Assembly (NCBI GenBank): GCA_013396915.1 | Contig: VWZL01001296.1 | Coordinates: forward strand, 27,281-91,280 | DNA length: 64,000 nt | From: Stercorarius parasiticus | Taxonomy: Eukaryota; Chordata; Aves; Charadriiformes; Stercorariidae | Direction of reading: 5' to 3' | Part shown: piece after piece, positions 26,701-41,700 of the stretch | How positions within the stretch are numbered: the first letter of the stretch is position 1 | Layout: each line of letters begins with the position of its first letter | The notes under the pieces: generated by a model | The model's input: the letters and a program-made list of their open reading frames with translations, nothing else | Database searches by the model: none | What the model was told of the DNA's origin: nothing | Position numbers and translations under genes: made by a program

Positions 26701-29700
26701 AAAGCTTGCTCTTAACTAAGAAAATGTAGTTTGTGTTATTTCAAAACTATTATGCTACTTTCAGCACAGCTGTTATTCGTAGTCACTCTTTTCATGCTCT
26801 GCCCTGCCACTTAGTCTGTGCTTACTGGTGAGCTGCTTTATTCACCAAGGGCTGCTTAGCGGTTGTTCTGCATTTTGACTGTTCAGCTATGCATTTATTA
26901 AAAGTCAAGTTTTTGGCAGCACTATACCACCTAACCCCTCTTAGAACTTTATTGCAAAAACAATCCATATTTCATTTCTTTCCCCCTTCTTTGCACTTGC
27001 CCAGTTACAGCTCTAATCCATATAGTAGCCACATGCAATTGAGGGGAACCTTATAAACTCTTATAATATATGTTTGGGCTTCAGTCTTCCTAGTGACTTG
27101 TTTAGTTTAAATTATGTCAGTTACAAGTTTGGCAGAGAAAACTTGATGTAATAAAGTCCATTGTTGCTTGGGGAGCGAGTGAATGGGATACTTGATGCCT
27201 GAGGTGCCATTAAGGAATGCATGACTGATTGCCAAAGCAGTTATTAATTATTCAGGGCACTCAGAACAAAGCACCTCCAGTTAAAGTTGAAGCTGGGGGT
27301 GACTGTATTCCCCTTATTTTTTGGCATATGGTAGCATGCCATTCGTCATCAAAGATCATGCCAAAGCTCTTTGCAAAGAACAGACTTAACCCTCTTCTAT
27401 GCAAGTGAACATGAAGAGGAAAATCCAAGAAGCTGCTCAAAGACTGACCTGGTTTAAAAGTGACTTGGCAGGTGTTCTGTGATTTTTAGTGCAGTACCTG
27501 TATGGCTACCTGGATTTCAATCCAAGAGAGATCTATTTATTTTTTTCTTTTGATGCAGAGATGCTCTTAGTAGTGCTCTTGCTATTAACAGTAATGAAGA
27601 TCAACTTTAACACTGTGTAGATAATCTGTTTAGAGCTATCTAATAGCTGTTCCTTTATTGTATCCAAATTGGCTGAGTTTTGCTCTTTTAGGGTTGAGCA
27701 TGTCAATTTTGTTTGTGGAACCTTTTTAATTAAGCTTGTTTGATGAAAAAGGCAAATAAAAATTAAATACTAATAGAAAAAGTGCATACTAATAGAACAG
27801 AGAAAGGAAAGCTCTTACCTAGCATCCCCTTCCTTTCAAAAGTCCACAAATTTCACAGATATCAGGTGTGGATCTTGCATTTCAGTACCAAAGACCAAGA
27901 GAGGCTTAACTTTGGCTGCAATAACTGAAAATCCATCCAGAAATATCCTAAAGGACATTATTGATCTCCTAAACAAAGGTTTTTCTACACTCTCTTAAGA
28001 AGTAATCAAAAGATTTTTGGAAATAACATGATTTCAGGGTTGTTTAAGCCAAGGGGGTATAAAGCAGCAGGAGAGTGTATGAGTGTTATTTGGTGCTTTG
28101 CAACGCTGCGCGAAGTGAAAAAGGACTGTGAAAATCCTTCATATGGTGGGAAGGAGTCTTAAACAAAAACTCTGTATTCGGAGTTCCCACTGATTAGGTA
28201 TAGCTAAGCCCAGATAAATCAACAAACTCCTAAAGATGCTCCAGTACGTAAATTCAATCATTCCATTTTTTTTGTGTGTGTTCATTGTAAATCACAGAGG
28301 TTTTTGGACTAATTCTCTCCTTGGAGTTTTCCTTTTTGCATTAAATTTGTGCTTGAGGTCTAAAGAGAAATTCCTTTTACATTTCTTAAATGAGATGTTA
28401 AAGATCACCCCAAAATACGTAGATAGGAGTGACATGCTTCTGGTTAATCAAAGAACTACAAAAAGTAGAAAACCGAGGATGGCTATCATCCATGGGACTC
28501 TAATGAGAGGGGGGGAAAAAACCCTTTGAAGCAGAAAGAACCGCTGAAGGATATTTCCTAATTAAATCATAACATCTTGTTTTCCTGTGACCATATGTCA
28601 TTCTGTCACATGGACAGCATAAAAAATTTAAAAATCTGTGTATGTGAAGCAGACTCACAGAGAGACAGGGTTAGAAATGAATCTAGCAAAATTGTTCTAG
28701 CAAAATTGTGAGCCTGTGCAGAAGTCCGTGGAAGTATGTCCTTGACCTGCCCAACCTGAGATTAGCGTGGATTTTTTGAGACTCTATAAGGAATAGAGAC
28801 ATTTTGAACCAAATTTGTTGTCATTTAGTTCTTAAACGGATTGAAAATAGTTATATGATAACAAGATTTATACTTTGAAGGACTAGGTTGCTTTCCCTCT
28901 GGCCAAAATTTGAATGTAGTTTCTCATGTAATATTATGTAGTGTGTAACATTTCTCTTTCGTATTTTTCTGTGATAGTTTTACAGTGGCTCAGGCTGAAA
29001 AGGATCAGAAATGGTTTCATTGACTATTTATAGGACAAAGTAATTTTGTTTTCTTGGACATTTTTTGGTGTTTATTTTACAAATCCATTGTATGTTTGAC
29101 TAAGATTTAAATTCTTCAATTTTGGAAGTTTATTGCCTCACAGTTTCACTGTTGTGAAAGATATAAAAAAATCAGCTGTTTTTCTTATTTCTAAACAAGT
29201 AACAATAATTTGAGGTTACCACACCTTAAATGTCATGCTTTGGTTTTTTTTCTATCCAACCACTTCAGTAGAATTTCTTCCTGAAAATTTAATGACTGTT
29301 CAACAAATGAAATAATTGATTCTGGTTATGGAGCATTTACATAAGTCTTAAACTTGTATTTTTGAAAGACACTATTGAGGGGAAATCAAAACAATGCAAG
29401 GGAGAAAAGCTTGTGAAAACTGCTTTCCTTTTAGTCATCAATAGCATCACGTACAAGTTGGATCACTCTGGCAACCTGTTTCAAGCAGAAATTATTGCCA
29501 TAAACAAGAGATGGGGTACTGCAACTGTCAAGAAAAAGCTGTCAGCCCTTTTCACTCCTTTATCCAAATTATGTCTTTGGTCACATATTAACCCTCTCAT
29601 CCCACATGAAAGCAGATAGTAGGATGATTCAGTAATGCAAACAGTGTTTAACCTCTTTAAATGCCCTAAAAAGGGCAAAAGTTTAGAAAACGTATCAGAA

Positions 29701-32700
29701 AAGTATTTCAAATATATGAAACAATCTCTTTTCTTAGATTTCTGTAAGTTACTAAAGAATTTTATTAGGTTTCCATTTAGTAATAAACATTTATATTGTC
29801 AGGAACTCTTTTTTATTATTTGGAAACTTTATTAGTGTGTCTCATAGTATTTTCACCAGAAGTTTATTTCATTTGAAAATGTGTATTACTTTTACACAGT
29901 CTACCATTTACTTTGTTGTAGTGTTCTGCAACAGATCTTGCATACATAAGTTTTAATGTTTTGTGCTGTGTTGCTTTCAAAAAGTCTACAAGAGAAGTTA
30001 AAGATAGAAAGAAGAGTGGTTTTGTCTTGTCTTGGACAATTTCAAAATTATCCTGGAATGTCATGATCCTGGGAGTGGTCTGGCTGGTGTACGTGGCATC
30101 TTAAGTAACATTATTTATGTTTGGGAACAATCTGAAAGAACTGTATTTTGCCAAATGATGAGAAAAGAAAAAATAACAATAAAAAAAACCCAACACACAA
30201 ACCCACACAAAAATGTGTATAAATCCAGGAAAGATAGTAATGTGGAAAACCCAATCTGCCTTAATGATGCAAGGAAGAGAATACATGATACATGGGGAAT
30301 CTGGACTGGGGTGAATTACCAGCTTTATGGATTACCACAGCACTTACCTTTGGTGTTACTTTTGTCATTCAACTTGACTTAATAGACATTGAATTTTATA
30401 CCTGCTAATAAGCAGGGAACACATCGCTAATGAAAATAACTGTCAACCATTACATTTTAATATTGTAGTCCCTGAGTATATTCTGGGAGTCCTCATTATT
30501 AGAGTGTATCCTTAGAGTAAAACACAGTTAAATATCAAAACTCAAGATTTAAAAATATGTAAATGTCTTTTACTGCATTTTGACATCAGAATTTGAAGGA
30601 CATTTCAGATTGTGAGTTTTTTACTTAATGAAATGGCTACCATTATACTAACTGATAAACTTTTTTTCAAGTAGTATTTGAGTCTTTTGGTTGGTTTTTT
30701 TTCGTTAAGTTCATTCATGAAGGACTAAATTCGGTCTAATCAGAGCAATTACACAGAAGAAATTAACAAAAGAAGAATACCGCCACTTTATAGCAATTAT
30801 AAATATTAGCTTAAAATATGTTATTCCCTAGTTGTACCAACTTTCCTTTAACTGATCTTCAAAGAGATTCTCTCTTCCTTTGCAAAAATCTCAATTCTAA
30901 AACAGTTCTTTACAAATGAATGAGGATCAGATCAAGCTGGTTAGTCTTTATCCGTCAGTAGTAATACATTAAAGCATTTAATACGTTGTGTAAATTGGCA
31001 TGTGAATTTGAAAATTTATTATTCAACAGACTTAGCAGTAATGTCAAGTTTCTAAGCTTTTCCAGTTGCCTTCCCAGTTTCACAAATGTTAGACCGCCTT
31101 GAATCAAACCAAAGGTTGTCTACCCCAGGAGCCTGCAACCAGCTGTGGTCATAAATGGATGGCAGGGAGCACTAGGAGGAGGTCAAGCAGATGTGATTCT
31201 TCACCCCTCCTGTACTACCTCACTTACCAGCTATTTTCATCAGAAGAGGGGGATTCCCTGAGCCTGTGTCCTTCCTTTATTTAGTAATCTGTAACAGATA
31301 TTCCTCGCAAATAATTGTCCATGTACCCCTTGAGCCCAGGTAAACTTCATGCCTTCACAACATCCTTTGTTAAAATGGGATTGTATAGGCACCTCATAGA
31401 AAAGAAACTTCAAACAACTCCTTTACTTGAGAGGGATATGTATGTATATAAAAATGTGTCACTCCTAAACTCTAAACTCACTGATCCCATGTAATTGGAG
31501 CGGTTGGATGCTACCTCAACATAAATATTCCACAATGATGTCCAAATGTTCCTCTAGTCTTTTAAAATTATTCTGTAGTCATGGTTCCAATTGATTTGTT
31601 CAATCTTATTGATCATATCTATTCTAAAGAGTACAGTGTCTCAGTTACTTGTGTGTGATTTTTTTTTTTATTTAATCCTTTACTAAATGTTATATAAGCT
31701 ACTTTTCATCTGATATGTTTGGTTAAAAAAAAAACAAAACCCACTCCCCCAACCCCAAAAAACAAGCAAGAAAAAAACAACGCCACCTTCCTATTCTGCC
31801 AGGTCCCTTTAGCTCCACTGGGTTGTTTAGTTTTGTTGTTGGTTTTTTGGGGGCTACCTTTTTCTTTATTTTTTATGTCTTAAGTATTACATAATTGTCT
31901 AGTTGACTATCCCTTTTCCAATTTCCAGGATCAACATGTTATTCACAGCTTTTTGAGAAAGCATGCTGATGGCTTCTCTACAAATTCCAAAGCAAAGTGA
32001 CTCTGTCCCATTCTCAAAGTAACCCCCTGTGTAACTGGCACAATCCTAGATTTTTTGTGCTTTCAAATACTGAGACGTTGTGTCTGACATGCTTGCTAGT
32101 GGAAAAAAAGGTAAGCAAATGTACATTTGATACGAGGTTTCAGGCAGCACAGTAATTTTCAGTTATGCTATTTTAGCTGCATTCATGTTATGTCCCTCTC
32201 CATTATTAATATCTTAGTCATGCCGCAGTCCTATTCTTTGCCTCACCCCAACATAACAGGCAGTAACTCATTACAGTGGTGTGTACTGTGCTAAGTTTTC
32301 TTACCATAATTCTGGTAGGAAAAGATGAAAACAGGAATGAAAGGAAAGAATTTGGGACAGAACAGAGTTACTCTGTGCAACTTATCTATTTTTTTTTTAC
32401 ATATGGTCCAGATCTGAAAGGCTCTTAGAAACAGCAGAATTGCATGGAAAAAATGGAATGATGGGTGCAGCTTTAGACGTTTGAGATCAAATCAGCTGTG
32501 GAGCAGCTTCTGTAGATGCCTGAGTGCACAGTCTAACTCACAGACTGGTGGAAGCACCTCTTTAAATTCAGGAAAAAAATTCTTGACAGAGTAATAACAC
32601 TGTATATAGTAGCTTCAGGGTAAGAGTTTGCTTGTGGAAAGATTAATGTGGGGTGTTGGTAGTGGTGTTAAGATAAATCCTTTTGTTTCTAAAAAGGGAT

Positions 32701-35700
32701 AGATAATAAGCGCTATGGGAATACCAAAATTTGCACCTGTCTTGTCTTTGCAGTACCTGGCCTCTAGTGTTACAGATGGGGATTATGAGCTGTCATTTGT
32801 TAGCTTCTCATAAGTACTCAGAACTTTTTTAATGATGATGATGATGAAAGGTTTTGCTGAAGAAGCCAGGATTTTTGTTGAAAAGCTTTTGGTTTTGTTT
32901 TCGTGGGAAAATCTAGATAATCGCAAAGCTCTTCCATCTGTTCTTTCAATTATCTCTGGCTGGGGTGGTGGAGAAGGAATTCAGGAGGGTTGCTTCCATG
33001 TTCCCTCCTGATAGCTGGTGTATGTAGTTGAAGAACTGTGTTTAAAAAGCAAAATGAAATAAACAAAATCTTACATGTGAAAATGGAGGGCAATTTGTTT
33101 GGCTAAAGACATTTCCAGAGGCAGAATGCTCAGGCTGCTTGACTATTCATTTCACTCTGCTTTTGAGCTAGACTATAGATCATAGGAAGAAAAATAATAC
33201 GAATCATTTATGAGGAGAAATAAAATACTGGCCTTCGAATTGAAGGGATTGATTTAGTGCATGAAAGACCAGATTTAAAGGCACTTGAAAAGTGGAGGTG
33301 CGAAAGTAGATGGCACAGCCTTTGGAAGAAATTTTGCATGAAATCCTACAGACATCATGAAGCTGGTGGTTCCTAATAGCCCTTTCAGCTGCAAAAGGAT
33401 TCCTTGGGGGAACTTCATAACAACTCTACCCTGACACCACATACAACAGTTCTCAGGTCTCATCCAAGTAAGTCTGTTAGGTTGTTAGGAGAATTTCAGT
33501 GTAGTGGTGTAATAATTAAATTGTAAAGTAAAGTGGTGTAAATAATTAAATCAATCTGAAGCTTTATTGTCCTGTATGTAGCCCTGGTGTCTTTTGGTAG
33601 CTCTTAGTTAACTTAAGAGATTCTTGGTAGACATCTCTTGTTCTAAATGTTCTTCTGATAGTGTGACGAATACTCTTTAAACAGCATAACCATCTTTAAC
33701 AAGGCAGATGTTATGCTAAGGTAATTTTGCTAGAAATCAATATCCTTGTAGTTTTGTGAAAAGTTAGTATAGTAAATACAGTTTCTTAAATTTGAATTAT
33801 CACATGTTTTCTTTTCAGCATTTTTGTTTTACCTATTGTGCCTGCATGTGAATGTAAAAATGTCACTATTTCTGAAACTTCAAAACATCTAAAATCTAAA
33901 AGTGCTTAGTTACCAGCTGGTGTTAAATCACGACATAGACAAATTTTGCTAACTCTGTGCAACTGACCCTGAACTTCCCTGCTGGCTAACCTAACCAAAA
34001 TGACTAGGTAGCCAAGCAGAGTAAGATAACTGAGTTGAGCCAAATTATCAAAGTCACTCGGTCATCATCTGTATTTCTTGGGGGAAAGGGACAAACGCCA
34101 AATCATTCTAAACTTGCTAACTGGCAGGACAGTTAGCCACATATATGTAGACTTTTAATATGTAAGCTGTTAATAGGGTTGCCCTTGCTTATCTTCTGAA
34201 AATCACTCTGATCTTCTGAACTCTTCTGACTTGTGTGTGCATATTTGTCTTTGGGCTTTTCAATGTGAGGTGTTCTGAGTAATCAAAAGTTAATAATAAA
34301 ATGCTTCCCGTTCTTGAGTCATCTGTGTTATGCCTTTTTGGCTTGGAATTCTTGTCTTTTAGTCAAAGTAAATTCTGCCATTGATCTCTTGTTTGCACTC
34401 TGTCAATATATATAACTTTAAATACTGTATTTACATTTTTTTAATTGCCTTTCAGTCATAGGCACCTTTCATGTAGGAAAAAACCTCGCGATTAGGTGCC
34501 TAAAATAGCAGTACATCCTTTGATGCAACATGAATGTAGAATTAAGGTTCATAAGAGCATTTTGAAACTGTTTTCTGATATAAAACACTTCAGAGCACAG
34601 CCCAGTTTTTTTACTATAAACCAAAGATAGATGGTCAAGTCAACAGTACAAAGACAAATGAAAAATTGTCGGAGCATTTTCAGTTGTGTTCTCTATTGTC
34701 ATTAAGAATAAAAAAACTAATTACTTTTACAGTTAGGTATTTACATAGATGAAAGACAATATAAAATTTTGAAGTCATTTACTACTTTGCTAAGAAAACA
34801 TATCTAAAAATATTAGAACTTAAGGAACAAACCTGCACATCTTTGATGTGACGGAGGGATTGGATTGAATGCCTGATATTTGGCAAATGTGGGAGACAGT
34901 TGAATCTGAACCTTCTGCAAAGCCCCCTGTAAGGAGGCGAAGCACATGTGCAGGTCTTTGGGCAACTGTCAACCCCACAGGAGGCTTTTGCTCTGCCTTT
35001 GAGGTGATGTCATGAGAGAAGAGCAAAGCAAAATCAGCTGTTACTTTTGCAAGCTACTAACCTGTATCTCAATGTAGTTAAGGATTTATTTATGCATTTT
35101 CTTAGAATTAAGACTAAACAGAAGAGGAGAAAGTAACACCTACTGTTTGTATCTAAGTGCTAGTAAGTAGCAAGGGTTTTTTTCAGATTTTCATTTAGAT
35201 AATAGGTACACTTTCAGGGTCTTATGTGATTATTTTCTGAGTGTGGTTGCTGCCCATTGTTTTAGGCAGGCATCCTTTAATTTTTTGTCATTTCTTGCCT
35301 CCTTTTCTATGAACTATGTATCTCTTATCTCTTACTAGTGCATCTAGTATTTTAAAAAAATATATTGGGAAGGTGCTTCTTTAAATTGGAAAAGAAACTT
35401 CCTGTGCTCTTAAAGAAGAAGAAAAAAAAAATAATAAAATTTCCATGATAAGGTTAGATATTTCATTACCTGAAACTGCTTAAAAATTAAAGGGGAATTT
35501 GGAAAATCAATAAATTAAAAGCTGCCCAAGTGTGAACAGAGCCAACTTTTCTCTGCAGGCTGCTTCAAAAAAGTTAATGATAATTTTAAAAACAATTCTG
35601 TTAACCTAAGGAGCATCATTAAGTAAGTCATACAAAGTTATAATTTACAAAGCTAGTGCTATACAAGAATGCCAGTGGATAATTTATAGACAGGGGCTGG

Positions 35701-38700
35701 CCTAAATTTCATGGTTAATACTTGGAAGAGTGGCAAAATACTCAGATGATGTCATCATAAAAATCTGAAACCAGAGGAAAATCATTTTAACAACACAGTT
35801 TTAAGAAAAAAATATTACTTTCCATTCTTAATTTTTCTTTAAATCTAATTCCCTAATAAAGTATGAGAGTATACTTACTTATGAAAGATTCCACACTGTC
35901 CTTCCTTTAATTAAATATTTACAAAAAGTAATCTCCTAATCAAGCAATTAGAGAATCCCCATAGAGAACCAGGAAGGAGCACATATTGCACAGGTGCAGC
36001 ATGTGAACTTTTCAGTTATGGATATTTTATACCCTGCTCTGACTCTGTCACGTACAGGGTTCTGTCTCCAATAATGGTCCGTCATAGGCCATGGCTTCCT
36101 TGCAGTAAGGCACTTGTACCTTCCACTCATACTTTTTTGCTGCAGGAGAAGGATGGCAGCTGTTTTCTGTTTTCTCTGTTTATTGAGGTTTAGAGGAGAA
36201 AGAGAAAATAATAGGTTACCTAAGGGGGGATAACTCGCAATAGTCATAGTGCCAAATTGTCATGGTTGGATCATTTTGTTTACAAATAGTATTCCTGTGG
36301 TTTTTGTCAGGAGAACAACTTTAACGTTATTCAAATAGTGCATCAAATTGGATTTATTATTGCATGCAATTTTAATATTCATTATTTCTATTCATATAGT
36401 GATAAGCACACAATTGAAATTGCAATAATAGATAATGGTATACTTTCCAACTTACAGGCTTTTGAAATCTTTGGATGTTTTGATTCTAGTTCTTCTTTGT
36501 CATATAGACAGTGTGACTGGTGACGGACAGATCTTTGAACAAGCAGTTCCCATTGCCCTCAACGGGAAATATTAGGCATTGGAGTCTGAAAAACAATGAC
36601 CACACCATCAAAATAATAGCCACATTATCCAAGTTTAAATAGATTATTGTGGGTTTTTTTTAAAAATATATCAATAAATTAATTGGAAAATAATTGTTTC
36701 TCTATATGCATTTATTACACTGAGAGTGATGTTCTGCCCAATGAGATCTTATTTCAGTCTTGCTACCTACTCCTCTAGTCTCCTAATTGATTGAATTATA
36801 CACCATGGACCAGTTTCAGCAATGAAGTAAAGATTGCCTGGAAGAATTTAACTTTGGTAATTGGGTTAAAAACAGTATTGATGTTATCATTCTGAGATTG
36901 CAATCAGTGTTTATCTCAAAAAATTGGTTTAATTTTTCTGTGGGAGTAGTGAAACAGTGGGAGAAAAAAAAGAGGTGTCAGTATTTTAGTTGCTTACTAA
37001 AACACCCTCGTTTCGCAGAATTCTGTTTTACAACACGTAATAGTTGCTAAGGTAACCCACATCTAATACTAATATATTGTTCGAGGAGAGAATATAACCT
37101 TAACTGTTAGATAGCAAAATGTCCTCTTCTGACTTTTTAACTGGAATATAAACTTACAAAGGGAATTTTTACTCATGTAAATTCAGCCAAATAATATTGA
37201 GTTTGCAGTGATATACTTGAAGTAACAATTTGCCTCTCCTTCCATTCCACAAGTGGTATGTGCTTGCACATCCTAATGTGTTCATTCAAATCCTCATGTT
37301 TGTCCAGTGGGACTGCACACATAATCTGAAAGACGCAAAACAGCTTCAAATTAAGTAGTAAATAGTGGAAGAAGGCTAAGAACATGATAATACTATCATC
37401 TTGGTAATTAGGTATCTTAAATGTATAATCGTTTACAAAACCAGAAAAGATTTTCTCCAAATAGTAGATTGACTATTTCTTCAGCAAAGCATGGCAGTCA
37501 TCACAGTCAATTTACCCAATTTGTTTGGCATTGCTTTGTAAGTGTAATTTATGCAGTACATCTCAGTTGCTTTTCATTTTTGGTAATGAGAACCTTCCCC
37601 ATCGGTTTCCATTCTTATTTAAACAAACAGATCATCTCATGGTGCTTCACTGTGCAGGGCAGGTGGAAGAAATACCACCAGTAGTAGTCACACAGATCTC
37701 TTCAGTGAATGTTCTTGCCCAGTGTTTCCTTGCAAAATCGCTCCCCCCTACTTCCTTTTTCCCCTCTTCTGCAGCAGATTGTATCATCTGACCATCATTC
37801 CCAAGAAAGAAAACATACTAAGATATATACTCAGTGATAAATGCTTGTAAATAATGTCTTTTTATTACCTTAATATCACCTTAATTTATCTTCTTATTTG
37901 GCTTATTTGTAAAACAGTGTTTTATCAAGCATTCAAATGAGCATTTTCAATCATATCGTTTTGAAGCACACTTTCTGTCTTGATCAAAGGATAAACTTGT
38001 GGTTAGCCAGTATATTTTAGTCTAGTAGGCTAATTCAGCAAATAACTTTGTGTGATGTTGGGTTCAACAGAATGAAAACAATGTCTGCAGTTCACAGAAA
38101 ATCATATTTCTTATGGGCTGTAAAATTCAGGTGGAAGCAATGCCTCACACTTTGGCTCTTTATTTAAACTGATAATAAACCCCACATCTAACCACTTCCT
38201 AGATTGGAATGAATAGCAGCCTGTGAAACCACAACTAATTAAAGCTTAGAAAACCACAGGTTTTGATGTCTGTGTTCTGTAATTAGTTCTTTATATTCTA
38301 CATGAAATCATCAGAAACACCCAGTTTTCCTGAATCAGTGAATGGGAAAATGAGAGACTGAGGGAGACAATATTTTAAGTATAAATACAAGCAGAAAAGT
38401 GCCATAGAATCATAGAACAGTTTGGGTTGGAAGGGACCTTAAAGATCATCTATTTCCAACCTCCCTGCCATGGGCAGGGACACCTCCCACCAGACGAGGC
38501 TGCTCAAAGCCCCATCCAGCCTGGCCTTGAACACTTCCAGGGATGGGGCAGCCACAGCTTCTCTGGGCAACCTGTTCCAGTGTCTCACCACCCTCACAGG
38601 AAAGAATTTCTTCCTAATACCTAACCTAAATCCTACCCTCTTTATGTTTCAGTGTGTAAATATTGATTTTCAAATGGGTGTTATAAAGTCTTTTATAAAA

Positions 38701-41700
38701 AGGGTACATGTGAGAAATAGAATGAGCAATGCCTCTGTAGAAGGCTTTACAACTCTTAAAATTAAGCTTTTGAAATAAAGAAGGTGAGGGGTTTATTTTT
38801 TTAAAAGTGTAATAGCAAGGTAGAACAGTAGTTTGTAAATGGGTTAAGGTTAGTGCAGCGTTTGTGTGTAGCACTTCCTTTCTTGTGCAGAGAAGTGTTT
38901 TGACTTCATATCTTTACAGCACGAGGTGAATGTGTGAGAACAGAGGCATAATGTGAAAGATTTTTCCATCGTTTCTGTTACAGAGATTGCCACCCTAACT
39001 CCTATTAGGTTAGCAAGAAAAAAATAATGTAATTAAAAAAATATACATATCAAAAGAGTTGATCTAGTTGACTAGATCAGTTAAGAGATAATTTGGCCAC
39101 ATCTGTGGACAGTGACAGGGTTATACCTGAAATTCTTTCAGGCTGAATGGAAGTCGATTGATTTACTAGCAGTCTTAAAGAGAATCAGATTTGCTCCACA
39201 ACATGCTGGATTTGTTAATATTATGGGTTTATTACTTGGCAGATTTCATCTTTCCTTCTTTTCTTCTTGTTTGGTTGCTGTTTTTTTTTTTTCACGTGTC
39301 AAGGAAAGGGCTGAGAAGGAATTGCGTGGATAAAAGAAAACATTATATATTTATGCATGATAATAAAAATAATTATACTGTTTCAATGATTTATTTTTTT
39401 TTTTTAATAACACCAAGAATCAGGCTGAAGCAGTTACTTGTAGTGGTGCCTTAAAATTCAACCTATTCTATTTTAATAGATTTGTTCATGCTGTAAGCAG
39501 CACAAAATTTCATGGGAGCCTACTAGAAATAGAATGAAGTACCCTGCTTTCAAACCATCTTTGAAGGATCCATTTTAAATAGTGGCCATTGAGATTGAAA
39601 AAGTAGAGCATGGCAGAAACGCGGCTACTTTTATTTTATAGCTCATGCTAAAACCATCTTCTTAAATGGGTTATATTACATACTATTTTGAGACTTCAAA
39701 GAAATTGTAAATGATACTGCCAAAGGAACTACTGCTGCTTCTAAGGAACCAACTTTTATTAAAAACCCGTGACTCCCTACTTTTCTTCATGAGAAAGTAG
39801 TTAAATTGAAGTCCAAAACTGTATTAGTTTCATTAATTTTCACTTTCTTATGTGAGTTAAGGGCTTGTGGGTTGACACGCAACAACAAAAAAATACATAT
39901 TTTTCTACCAAATAGTCTATATTTAGGTACACAGGCATGCAGTTGTTGCTTTTTATTACAACATTAATAGAATAAATCTAAAGGGTTAAAATGTACAAAT
40001 GGAGGTTTGTACAAACATACAAATCAATGAGTAAAAAGGTGCATTAGAGTTTAGTTATGTATACAGAAGAGTTTGGGGAATAGCTAGTCAATAGTGCAAA
40101 TTTTAGAATGATTTAGAATTAATTTGTTTCTAGAATTCAGCATTTCCCTCAGCATAATTTTGCATGTTTTTTAGAAACAGCGAGGTAACCAAAAAAATGA
40201 TGTGTAATGCAATCACAGAAATACAAGGGAACTCAATGGGGTCTTTTCTGAGCCATTGTCCTGCTCTAAGCAGGAAGTAGATAGACCAAGCTCATTCTTG
40301 CTAGACTTTTGTTCCTGAAGTTTAGGGACAAATATTTCAGAGATTTCCCTGATCATCTGTTGCACTGCTTTACATAGTACGAAATTTTTTTCTGATACAT
40401 AACATAAATCTTTCCTGTCACTGATGGACTAGGGAGCAGCTGATCATCTGATGCTCTCTTACATGTTATTGCATCTCCTGTCAGTCTAGTCTTGTTTAGA
40501 TTAAAGAAACTTGTATCACTGGATCTTTTATCGTAGTTCATGTTTTCCTTTCCTTCTTGCTTTTTCCTATGAATATTCTCTTTCTCTCTGCCTATATCTT
40601 ACAAATGCTGGAGGTAAATCTGAACACAGTATTTCGCCTGAGACCTCTCTAGCAGCTCAGTAGTCTAGCTTTATGGTGCTGTTCTGCAAGTATCTGAATC
40701 AGATTTGCCTTTTCCATAACAGGATCACGTTGTCTCCTATTCAGGTTTCGTTCCCATGTAATGCTGTTTATTCTACTTCAGGACTTCTGTACTCATGATT
40801 TTGCATTTATGCTTTTAATGTTTTGCTCCTAAATGCAAGATTTTTTGGTTTTTTGTTTTTTTTTTTTTTCTTAAATTTCTCTTATTAAGCTTACTTTCCC
40901 AATTTATTTTGTCTTTAATTCATTGTGTAATCACATGTACTATGCTTGTGTGCATAATATACATGAGGTAACAAGAGATGGGAATTAGGAGATATAGATA
41001 GTGGAAAACATGTAGGCAGAAGTGATACAGCTGAACATTAAGAGTATGTCAGGACAACATTATGGCTAGCAGTATAGGCCTATAAAAACTAGCTCACAAA
41101 TTATAAATCTGGCTTGTTCAAACAGTGTGAGAATCTTTACATGGGCAATGTAAGCCATAGTGTCTACCATGCTTTTTAGGTTATGACATGAGTGTTACAT
41201 ACAGAACAAATTTAAATATGACAAACAATATAAATCATTTTTCTTCACAAATGGCAAAATATGGTCAGTCTCTAACATGTTTGATGACACTAAGAACTGA
41301 TACATGAGGACAGAGCTGAGGTTCCTTCCTTGAAAAGTAATGTTTTGTTCAAGGACTTTTTGCCTTCAAGTCAGGACAAGCTCTGATTTGCAATGTCTGC
41401 TGTACAGGAATGTTGGGTGTGTTCTTTTTACTGTGATATGAAATCAACAGAAACCTGTTGTGGAATGCAATTTAACATGTATACTGAAAGATCAAATTAA
41501 AATTGCGTGTACTGTAGAAGTAATTTTCATCATCCTTGCCAAATATACTTTCCAGTTGTAATAAAGAGTCATTCCTAGGTTTAATGTTTGATGAACCTCC
41601 TGTGAACCTACTGGTATAAGTAAACATTTTTTTAACAACAGCTACCCATTTCTAATACATAGAGGGAACTTAAAGAGCAGTTCATTCCCTGACAACGAAC

